64,000 nt of DNA from Seriola aureovittata (taxonomy: Eukaryota; Chordata; Actinopteri; Carangiformes; Carangidae), in NCBI RefSeq assembly GCF_021018895.1, contig NC_079371.1, positions 10,462,001-10,526,000 on the forward strand. The letters are read 5' to 3'. Below are positions 1 through 17,384 of this stretch, in pieces. The first letter of the stretch is position 1; the number at the start of each line of letters is the position of its first letter. The notes under the pieces were generated by a model. That model saw only the letters and a list, made by a program, of their open reading frames with translations. It searched no databases and was not told the DNA's origin. Both the position numbers and the translations under genes were made by a program.

Positions 1-1066
1 AACCCAAAACATAATACAGAAAAGAGAAATGCAATGATTAGACAATTATTCACTCAGACAGAAAACTAATCAATCAACTATTTAGATAGAGTTTTTTCCC
101 CTTTAAAGTCAACATTACCTGGCTTCAGCTTGAAGCCAGAATACTACAATTGTAAACTGAAAATATTTGTGACTGTTGTTGCTGCAAAACAACACATTTA
201 AATATATTCAAATAGAAGTACTTAGAAGAGGAAGAGGAAGTCAAATGTATTAAAATAAAAACTAGAGGTAATGCCCACATGAGTAATACAATTCTTATTC
301 TTAGTCTTGGAGGAAACCTTAGAATTTGTGAAACTATGGTGGATATTTTTCACTGTTTCTTGAAATTGTATAGAGAAGCAATTAATGAAGAAAATAATGT
401 GCAGATAAAATAATAGTTAGTTACAGCCCTTATAGACAGAAACAATATATACACACACACATATATATATATATATACATACACACACACACACACACAC
501 AGTATATCAAATATATTCCTGAAAAATCATCTATTTGTAAATTTTATTATGTTTTCCTGAGAACTAATCAAATTCTAAGACTTACCCCTATATAGTACCT
601 CAGGCTGAAATATTCTGAACTCTATGACTATCAAACAAAATATTTAAGAGCCACTTCACACAAAGGTTGTGGCCCAGGGGCCTCCTGTCATTTCAGGACA
701 GTGATCCATCCATGTCAGTGTCCTTTATATATCAGATATTTCATGGTGTGTGGGAACAGTTTCAAGATAAAAAGAAGCAAAGGCAGGGTATGCATATGGT
801 ATGCAAAAGTATGCAAAGATGGCCATAGCAGCAGTTTGAAAAACAACTGCGAGGTCATAATATTTAGGAAAATGCTGTGCTTAACCCGCATTCTAACCTG
901 AACCTTAACTTTGTGGGATGCCGATTTTTGTCCCCAAATAGATAATGAGTCTCCAATTTGTGACTCCATGAACAGATCTGTGCCCCTATAATTTGAGTTA
1001 TACAAGGATATACACATCACAAACAAAAACACCAAAACTAGCAGCTACAAATAAATCAGTTCTTAC
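1..1066. other. Non-coding sequence downstream of adh8 exon 8; last exon not found
   Basis: This stretch follows adh8 exon 8 in the minus-strand direction and begins with that exon's donor site (GTAAGAAC, read on the minus strand). It should be intron 8. The final exon of ADH genes is tiny, about 8 codons, and I could not find a convincing acceptor followed by a Ser-Ile-Arg-like end and a stop. It is either diverged or off the left edge. Apart from the AT/CA microsatellite at 446-501 I see nothing else. Confidence 0.6.
446..501. repeat. Compound (CA)n/(TA)n microsatellite
   Basis: Runs of CA, TA and again CA dinucleotides sit in the presumed last intron of adh8. It is a simple sequence repeat with no further function visible. 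Confidence 0.9.
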
Positions 1067-4879
<3,813 letters not shown>

Positions 4880-5056
4880 TGTTGACTGATGTCTGCAAAT
4901 TAAATTTCCTGCATTTGAACAAAAGAATATTTAAATCTCTAGTCACAGAGAAATAACTATGCGCCATATGGTGTCATACTGACCGAGTCTGTTATTTTTC
5001 GGTGGATGAGCCAACTAGTTGCTGCTCTGCTTCTTGAAAAAAGAAGGGCAGGGCAG

Positions 5057-5066
5057 CTTTTATATA
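5057..5066 (-). promoter_or_regulatory. TATA box of adh8
   Basis: On the minus strand this reads TATATAAAAG, about 180 bp upstream of the adh8 start codon, which puts transcription start near 5030. A TATA-driven promoter fits a tissue-regulated alcohol dehydrogenase. The divergent gar1 side shows no such box. The start site is inferred. Confidence 0.65.
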
Positions 5067-5134
5067 CAGTCTGTGCTTGTGAGTGAATTTACGACACTTT
5101 CCGACACTGATGAGTAGCTTTACGTCTTTGGTCA

Positions 5135-5140
5135 CACGTG
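5135..5140. promoter_or_regulatory. E-box CACGTG in the adh8/gar1 divergent promoter
   Basis: A palindromic CACGTG lies between the two divergent genes, about 70 bp upstream of the adh8 TATA box and 330 bp before the gar1 start codon. USF, MYC and TFE-type factors bind this motif. Occupancy is unknown, and a six-base match is weak by itself. Confidence 0.35.
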
Positions 5141-5466
5141 TTGTCGTCGCATGGATATCTCTCGGTGTAAATAGCTGCTGCAAGCCGATCAAATTCGTGA
5201 GTGTTCTGCTTTAAATGTGTGCTGAAAGCTTTGTAGGCTTTTCATTATTTACATTTAGAAGCAAGTGTATAACTTATTGCTTTGTGTGAGGATATGCGGG
5301 TGACTTTTTATAGTTTGGACGACGGACTTGAGTTAGCATGCTAGCTAGAACTTGTTTAGCGCTTCTAAGTCCACAGTGTTGGAAGTCCACATGCTGGATT
5401 TAACCAACCACTGATTCGCATTTTTTATGTTGTCTTTTGTTTGATCGCAGAGGACTCGAGGAGAAA

Positions 5467-7440
5467 ATGTCTTTCAGAGGAGGAGGCGGACGAGGTGGAG
5501 GTTTTAACCGAGGTGGAGGTTTTAACCGAGGTGGAGGAGGTAGAGGAGGCTTTGGTGGAGGCAGAGGTGGAGGATTTGGACGGGGTGGTGGCAGAGGTGG
5601 TTTCAACAGACAGCAAGACTATGGTCCTCCAGAATACGTTGTTGGTAAGATCGTCAAATCACTAAATAGTCATGTTGAAAACATGGTGCAGAGGATGATA
5701 TCCCTGCTATTGAGCCATTTGATATTGGTCAATATGCTGAGGATTCAACAATGAGCTTCACTGTGATAAATATAAGAAGTAGCTAGAAAACTTTAAACTA
5801 AACCAAACACGTAACCATCACAGACTCAAAATATTTCACCTGTATAATGAGTCTGACCACCTGTTAATGTCATTGGAAAGTTACCCCGTTTCCAACTTTA
5901 AACACCATTAACGTCAACATGAAAGTTGTAATTACAAAAGGAAACTATATCAGACACTGGGTGTAATAATATGGAAGTTAAAGCCTGTTCTCCATGGTAA
6001 TTAAACCAAACTTGGTAGACTGCGTGCTAAATCAGCAATGTTATGTAATTATTTTTATTTCTCACACAACTGACTGTTGTCTCTTGTCTGAACACTTACG
6101 AGTTGTAAACTTCAACCCCTGTGTTTATGCCTAACAGTTTTTCTGTGTACTTAATTTTTGACAATTCCTTCCATCTTTGAGATTTCTTTTCATAAATAAG
6201 TTTTCATGTCGCAACAGTTTGCATTCTGGGTGTTCTTTTGAGCAATGGACAGAAATTTAAAGCGGAATGCATCTTGATGGCTGTTCCAGGTTTGACACAA
6301 CCAACTTTTTCAATGTCTTTCCACTCTGCAGCACTGGGAGAGTTCATGCATCCTTGTGAAGATGATATTGTGTGTAGGTGTACAACGGAGGAAAACAAAG
6401 TTCCTTACTTCAATGCCCCAGTGTACTTGGAAAACAAGGAGCAGATCGGGAAGGTGGATGAGATATTCGGCCAGCTCCGGGACTTTGTATCCTTTCTGTT
6501 ACTCTTTTTTCAGTCTCTGGACCGCTGAATAAAATAAGAAAGAAAGTTGAACATCTGGGGTTTAGATATCATTCTTTCTGTTCCAGTTCATTCCTTAACC
6601 TGTCCTTGCAGTATTTTTCAGTCAAACTTTCTGAAAATATGAAGGCATCTTCGTTTAAGAAACTGCAGAAGGTATAAAACATCAGTAACATTTTAATGTA
6701 GTTCATTTGCATTCTTAACAGCATTACAGAGCCTCTGTGTAATAAACTATATGTAATTTGCAAGTTCTCATTTTAGTTTTATATAGATCCAATGAAGCTC
6801 CTCCCGCTGCAGAGATTCCTCCCAAGGCCGCCAGGAGAGAAGGGGCCACCAAGAGGAGGTCGAGGTGGGGGTAGAGGTGGAGGAAGAGGTGGTGGACGTG
6901 GAGGTGAGGCATCCAAACTTAATGTCTCATTTTAATTAGATCTGTCTCCTATTCTTGGTGAATATGTAGATCATTGGCCAGTGGTGGCTCAGAGTTTAGA
7001 GAAGAGAACTGCAGCATTAAATCAGACTGGTTGTGCTGGGAAGCTTCTGGGTGTGGACGTGTGTACCTGTGTGCATGCGATCAGGGTGTTCCTGTAATAG
7101 ACAGGTTAGCTCTCAGTGAAGCTTCTTTGAATTAAAAAAAAAAAGCATTTCTTGGAAATTTGATCAATTCTACTTTGCTTTTGTTTTTGTTGCAGGTGGA
7201 TTTCGAGGTGGCAGGGGCGGAGGTGGCCGTGGTGGAGGATTTGGAGGCGGTGGACGCGGTGGAGGTTTCAGGGGAAGAGGAGGTGGTGGCGGACGTGGAT
7301 TCAGAGGTTGGCCCTTGTTCCGTGCTCCAAGATGTTTTGTTGCCTTTCCTAATGTGAAGATGCATGTGTTGTTATGTAGTTTTTGTGTGTAATACTTGCA
7401 TTTATCTTCTTCTTTTTGTTTACTTGTAGGCGGGAGATGA
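5467..7440 (+). CDS. gar1: GAR1, H/ACA ribonucleoprotein complex subunit 1
   Basis: Nucleolar and Cajal-body protein of H/ACA snoRNPs. It binds the dyskerin/Cbf5 pseudouridine synthase and helps load and release substrate RNA; it is also part of telomerase RNP. Exons: 5467-5644, 6332-6486, 6612-6671, 6777-6903, 7196-7306 and 7430-7440, all GT-AG and in phase, giving 213 residues. Order of parts: N-terminal Gly/Arg-rich RGG region (residues 1-50, exon 1); the conserved core beta-barrel with [40 protein letters not shown] and the SFKKLQKFYIDP stretch (exons 2-4); then a long C-terminal RGG region (exons 4-6). The final exon supplies only Gly-Gly-Arg and the stop. Length and domain order are as in other vertebrates. 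It is transcribed away from adh8 and leads into adh5. Confidence 0.97.
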
Positions 7441-7935
7441 TCTGACAGTGGTGGTGTGGTGTGATCTTTTCTTCCCTATCTACACCTTCTCAAGCATAAA
7501 GGCTGTGTTCTATGCCAGTGCCTGTCTTGTTGGACTCAGGGGTTGGACATTGCCTCTATTTGTAGAACTTGAGTGTATCTTTTTATTTTGTTTTATTTTG
7601 TACCAGTTTTAAAGGTGTGATGAATCTTGATAATTTTTATTTAAAAGGTGGAACATAGCGGGGACCTTTTCAGCCTGTTGTGAAGGGTTACAGACTCCTT
7701 TTGTGAACAGGCACGTCATTATCCTGTGCTGATTGTGTTAAAATGTTTGACCATGATGGATGTTTGTGCTTTTGATAAAGATTTCAGGAGAGACATTCAC
7801 ACACTTCCACACATTACTTTTGTCAGTTGTTGGAAAATGTGTAGGAAGTCAGATTTTATTCAGTGTTAGTTGAAAACATACTAATAACTGTAAAATCTTA
7901 AGTCAATTATTGTCACATTTTTGTTAAAGACCTTG

Positions 7936-7941
7936 AATAAA
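7936..7941 (+). terminator. gar1 polyadenylation signal AATAAA
   Basis: A canonical AATAAA lies 496 bases after the gar1 stop and is followed within 30 bp by a T/GT-rich stretch (GTGCTTTGTAACTGTGTCTC). This is a plausible 3' end for the transcript. Confidence 0.7.
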
Positions 7942-8432
7942 AGGTGCTTTGTAACTGTGTCTCTATTTTATATTCTCAGGCCTTACAAGAATCCCTGACA
8001 TTCTGAAGCAGGATACATAAATTGTACTTAGTTGGAGATGTTTTTATCCAACAATGTTTAGCCAGAATAGAAAATAAAACATTTTATATGGCAGTAATTA
8101 TACTTACATTTACTGAATTAACATTTTCAATGCAGGACTTTTGCAGTGCCATTTTTTACTTTTACTTCTTCCATCTCAATACCTTCTCCACCAAGTTTAA
8201 TAAAAATCACTACCCTAATCTTCCCATATTTAGTATATTCATGATGACCAACTCTTACTTCTGACGTCAAAAATGAGTTTCTACACTTAAATGTTGGTAA
8301 TTATATCCACTACTTATAAAGCAATTACACAATTATATTTTCAAACCGTGTACAGCTGTTCTGTGGTCTCCTCGAGACCTTTCTGTAGCAGACGTGTTTG
8401 CGTCATGCATACCCTGCGCGTTCTGCTCTCTG

Positions 8433-8437
8433 ATTGG
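8433..8437 (-). promoter_or_regulatory. Inverted CCAAT box of adh5
   Basis: ATTGG, the reverse of CCAAT, lies 64 bp upstream of the adh5 ATG inside a short CpG-rich stretch (8400-8485). There is no TATA box nearby, as expected for a housekeeping class III ADH promoter. NF-Y binding is inferred from the motif only. Confidence 0.45.
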
Positions 8438-8500
8438 TCCAGCCACTGACTCCTTTACGGCCACGCGCCGCCCCGGCCTGTCGTGCTGAAGGAAAAGAAC

Positions 8501-12350
<3,850 letters not shown>

Positions 12351-13685
12351 AAGTGCCTACAGCATTGACATCCTTCATGTCCAGCCTTTCAACAATTTCC
12401 CTCCATAGTTGCAGCACTTATTGCATTTTTCTGCACTTTGTTGACGTAACTTTAAGTATTAGAACATACATTTATTAACAGTAGAATACCTGATCAAAAC
12501 AAAAATGGTATCATTAAAATCTTTTGGAAATGCATATGTTCTTTGCTTTTCCTTTTGTTGCTCATTTACTGACTGACATAACATTTTATAAGAAAACATT
12601 ACATTTATATATAAAGGCATTTGTCTGAACAGCATTTTATCATATTACTTGAAAGTTACAGTACACAGTGCCACTTTCATACTTTCTACTCGTATTATGC
12701 AATAGAATTTAGACAAGGACTACATGCAGGACACTAAATATCCAAATAAAATAAACACATTAATCATGATATGTTTTACATAATGCAATATTTGAATAAA
12801 ATAAGTATTCCAGGTAAAATATCTGGAATAAATAATGCATTAATGATGCACTGAATTCTGGTGAGGTCTTCAAAGGCTCCGACAGAGCGTACCACTGCAT
12901 GATGGGATCACAAAGGTCATCCTGAGTAAAAGATAATAGTAATCACACCATCAGAAATATTTGCTCTAGCACTCAGAGGAACATCGATTATTAGAAGGGA
13001 TGTGTACTAAGCCTGAACATCACAGAATATATGCATATTTTTAAGGGTATGTACTCAGCCTACAACATATTTCAACAGCTTGGGATTTGCAATACATTCC
13101 TCTCATTCAATGCAATAATTATCTAGGCTGTCATTTGTCTAGTTATTTTTCCGTGATGCTTGCACTTCTAACTAGTCCCATACATACAGATAACGGTGTT
13201 TTTGCAATCCAAGACAAGTTGATATGCAAAATATTCAGCCACAGGTTGTCTTCATTTCTTAATTTTTGTGCCTGTTAGGTTTAATATAAATAAACCACCA
13301 GGGACTGCAGGTATCACCCTGGCTCCAAAGGTCACGCTGCAACCCAGACAGTATGTACACTAACACACTGACACAATCACTATCAACAACATTGCTTAAA
13401 GCTTTGGGATGACTGCAAAAAAGTCCAATCTTATTTTCTATTCCCTCTTTGTTAAATACCAAAAAGGAAAATGAGAAATAGAAAAATAACTTTGGACTTC
13501 TGATTTTACATTTTTTATAAGCTTTTTATTTGCAATTACTCTAGTCAAATAGAGCTTGGAGAGCACTGTTGAGCCACCTTTCACTGACAAATTCATCTGC
13601 TGTTTTATTTTTCTATGACAATTGATTACTGGATATTTCTTTAGGATTTTTAACAATAATCTGCCCATCCTGAATACCATGTTGT
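12351..13685 (+). other. adh5 3' UTR and adh5-eif4e spacer
   Basis: AT-rich sequence with candidate AATAAA signals at 12745-12750 and 12795-12800, so the adh5 mRNA probably ends near 12.77-12.83 kb. The remainder up to the repeat at 13686 shows no exon or recognised element. Confidence 0.6.
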
Positions 13686-14240
13686 ACCATGAAAGTAATA
13701 AACTACATTTACTCAAGCACTGTACTTGAGTAAATATTGTACTGTACAATTTAGAGGTACTTGTATTTGAGTATTTCCATTTTTTGCTACTTTAAATTTC
13801 TCTACATTTCACAGGTGATTATTATATATATTTTTTTTTATTGCAACACATTTATATATCTACATCAATACATCTATAGTTATTGGTTACTTTCAGATCA
13901 AGATTTTATATGTACAACACATGATCAGTGTATGAAATATACCTTACACCCAACACCCAACAGTTTGCTCCACAATAACAACATTAAAATGTGTTTGTAT
14001 GTTAATGAAGAATAAAAAAGTGATAATATTCCAAAAATATGTATAATAATAAAACAACACTCTGAAAGGGGCCGTTCTGCATAATGACTACTTTTACTTT
14101 TGATACTTAAAGTATATTTAGCTGATAATGCTTTATATAATACGAAAAGCTTTCCGCTTGTTTTTTATTTTTTATTTTTATCGTCGTTTGATTGTAATAC
14201 TTTTACTTACATAAAGGATCTGAATTCTTCCACCACTGTC
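13686..14240. mobile_element. Decayed fish interspersed repeat upstream of eif4e
   Basis: From 'TACATTTACTCAAGCACTG' at the left to 'AAAGGATCTGAATTCTTCCA' at the right, the sequence follows a very common non-autonomous fish repeat. Typical landmarks are GAGGTACTTGTATTTGAG, the CTCTGAAAGGGGCC stretch near 14060, and the run of 'TACTTTTACTT'. No coding capacity is present, so it must have been mobilised in trans. It ends about 20 bp before the eif4e NRF1-like site. The family is recalled from memory rather than searched, and the left end looks truncated. Confidence 0.7.
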
Positions 14241-14258
14241 TATAATCGATATTGTTCT

Positions 14259-14269
14259 TGCGCATGCGC
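14259..14269. promoter_or_regulatory. NRF1-type palindrome in the eif4e promoter
   Basis: TGCGCATGCGC is a near-perfect NRF1 (alpha-Pal) site about 72 bp upstream of the start codon. NRF1 sites are common in TATA-less promoters of growth and translation genes, and no TATA box is visible here. Confidence 0.65.
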
Positions 14270-14337
14270 TATGTAGAGCACCAGATGGCCCAATCAGCTA
14301 TTTTAACACACGCCAGAAAACTGAATGTGTTTTCCAG

Positions 14338-14346
14338 AAGATGGCG
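14338..14346 (+). promoter_or_regulatory. YY1-like site overlapping the eif4e start codon
   Basis: AAGATGGCG matches the YY1 core and contains the eif4e ATG itself, a frequent arrangement in TATA-less promoters with short 5' UTRs. If used, transcription would begin just upstream. This is inferred from the motif. Confidence 0.45.
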
Positions 14347-17320
14347 ACCGCTCTGGTGGTGAGTGCACTGCTACACACTCGCAGCTACATCACTCAACTT
14401 GGGCTTTTACCATCCAAGCAAGCCGTTTATCCAAGTTACCGACAGGTTTGAACGAGTAACATAAAGCTCCGGCAATTCTGTAAACTTACCGTTATTACCT
14501 CTGGAAGGTAACATTAGTCACTAGTCAAACATTACAAATTTAGCGTTGTAGATGGACGTAAGTCGTTTTTTCCTAAATTATTCCTAACATTACAGCTTGC
14601 CACACGTTTCCACTGTTCACAGGAACTGTTGCTAAACTGTAGTCATCGTGGGGGAAACACGACTAGTGAACACCTTGTTGACCGAGTGGATACCTCATTC
14701 AGTACCCTGAGATAAACTCTTATCCTCGGATGAATGAGAGGAACCACGCATTGGTAACGTTAGTTTGTCAGCCGTTTAATGTGTATCCGACTAACGCTAA
14801 TGGATAGACTAGACGTTAGCGCTAGGATTTATGAAAAAAGTTAATATTAAAAAAGGTTACCTTTTTAGCTAACCTGGATCTGTAGTGGTTAAACAGATCA
14901 CATCAGTGCCTATTATGCAGTGTAAAACAGTGATCGTGCGACAAATGATACTGTTGTGAAGACGTCTTCTGCAAGTACATGTCTACGCAGATCATTGTGA
15001 ATTTACGTTATTCTACCTGGGTGGATGTTATCAACGTAGGTTTGGGCAGGGTTTATTGTTGGATTGTCAGGTGTCCCTGTTACGTTTGGTCTGTGGAAGG
15101 TGCTTGTCACATTTGGTAAAATGTATTTGTAAAAACAGTTTAATTTTATTTAGGATGTTAGCTGCCAAAATCCTGAACACAACTGCTGCTATAAATCAGG
15201 GTACAATGAAAAATGATTTTATATTATTTTCATGGACATTAGAAGAAGGGGATTTATTGGGGTGTTATTGTAGAAATATTATTTACAAATTTGTGTTCTA
15301 CTACACTCCTGCTGTGCCTGAGATCTGCATATGTGTGTGGTCAATGTGTGGCAAAAACTGCAAACTTCTCCTTAACTACTCATACTCCCAAAATAAAAAC
15401 ACCCCCTTCCAATCTACAATCCGCTCCCTCACACATCCCATGCCCACTCACAAAGTATCACAGCTTGAAAAAAGGTCAAATGTATGACAATCAAACAAAA
15501 GTTAGTAATTACAAAAGCGCAACAGTGCCAGTATATGTCATCACATATGGTATAGGAGAAACATGCCAATTTAACAAATCTCTTTTTTAATGCATGTTTG
15601 TGCTGTTTTTTTTGTTTTTATTTTTTTCTTTAGGCGTCAACTTCAGTTCCTGCAAATCCTGAAAAGGAAAAATGCGAAACAGCCATTCAAAAGGTTGTAA
15701 GTCCTGAAGCATACATCAAACACCCACTACAAAACAAGTAAGACTGCAGCTCATGTGCCTTCTATTGTTTTTTTTCCCCAACAGAGTTTAGAAGTTATAA
15801 TTAGATTTGCAGACAACTTTGAGAACAAGTGCATTAATACAGAGCTGATAGTGGTAAAGTTAAGCTCTTACCAGATTCATATAATGCCATCAAACTTTGG
15901 GAAGACAATAATTAGTTAATTTTAATTTTAGAGGAATGATACTGCTAGTTTGTTCCTATATAATCTGTTAAGACACTTAAAAGTAGCTAGGATTTGACTT
16001 GGGTATCTTTCACCTCAATGTCAAGTACAAAAGCTGTGTAGGAAATGTGCGGTCCTCTAATGAACAAATTTGTGTAAGAGCAACATAAGTGGAGGCAATG
16101 CATGCAACTGTAGTCTGAAATAACTTTTCTTTGATTTTTCTTTGATTTGCAGGTGGGCTCTTTGGTTTTTCAAGAATGACAAAAGCAAAACATGGCAAGC
16201 CAACCTCCGTCTCATCTCTAAATTTGACACTGTGGAAGACTTCTGGGCGTAAGCATATTATTGCTCTGCATATGACTGCACTAAAAGCTGTATAATTACA
16301 CCCAACCTACCCATTCATGATCAGATTTGTTGCAGATCAGTTTAACCATTTGGGAGGGGAGAATTAAATTAGAATGATAGCAAGTGATATCCTGGATTTG
16401 TTTTTTTGTACCTGTTGTCCCCTTGACACCTGTGCCAGTTTATACACTGTGAAACAGAATACATTTGATGGTGGATCAATTAAAATAAAACCAAAAGATC
16501 TGTCAGTTGTTGGTGGTATGTGAGGTTAAAATTCATGTTGCACCATGTTTTTAGCCAGGCTGCTAACAGGTTTTCTCTTGTGTGTTTTTGTACATCAAAT
16601 ATCCTTCTTCCTTTCTCAGATTATACAACCACATTCAGCTCTCAAGTAACCTGATGTCTGGCTGTGACTACTCGCTGTTCAAGGTAAGAATGCTTTTATC
16701 ACTGCCTTTCAACATTGTACAATAGAACCACTTAAAACTTAAACCTTAAAACCTTTTGTGTCAAGGGCTGTAGTTGAAGTCCACTTGTTCAGAGCCAAAA
16801 AGAAAAACAATGGTGTTTATTGTATTGTATTGCTGTTCTGGTCCATTTAAAGCACATTATATTCTTATAACGGAACCAATCATTTTAAAATAGAAATCAA
16901 AGGGTCTGATGGGTAATTCAGTCATTTGAGATTTATTGGCTTGTAATCTAGCATTATCAGTTTATTCCATTTACTAGCAGTGAGTTAGGCTGCACTTCAC
17001 TGGACTTGACTTTGTCTTCTCTGGTGGCCACAAACAACTTATGGAGAAAGAGTCAGTTATGAGCATCAATCAAGATGGACTGAAACTGGACTTCATCTGT
17101 TAAAAAATGCACTGGCATGGTTACATGTGCATATCTAACAAGACAAAGCATTCTTCTAGACAGTTTCCGTGACCAGTACATTAATTGTGTCATCTCTTGT
17201 TTGGTTTAGCCAGTGTCACACATCTAGCCTGTTGTGTCACATTCTTGAAGAACTGAAGGAAAACGCACACCTATTCTAGTGAAGTGCTGGTTTGAATGTA
17301 CACATCAAAGGAGAAAGCTG

Positions 17321-17384
<64 letters not shown>

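Larger units (their letters stand above)
7441..8500 (+). other. gar1 3' UTR and gar1-adh5 intergenic/promoter region
   Basis: The first half is the gar1 3' UTR, ending near the polyadenylation signal at 7936. The rest is AT-rich spacer, followed by about 130 bp of CpG-bearing sequence just before the adh5 start codon. No other gene is seen. Confidence 0.75.

Noticed and set aside
5400..5616. Pro-rich and Ser/Thr-rich minus-strand frames opposite gar1 exon 1
   Set aside because: They are shadows of the GGA/CGA-rich RGG coding sequence of gar1.
5690..5745. Possible box C/D snoRNA in gar1 intron 1 (GATGATA ... CTGAGG)
   Set aside because: The C box does not match RUGAUGA well, no terminal stem was found, and no antisense element is evident.
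15056..15487. 143-codon frame in eif4e intron 1
   Set aside because: No splice sites in a fitting phase, no recognised protein, and the composition is ordinary for an intron.
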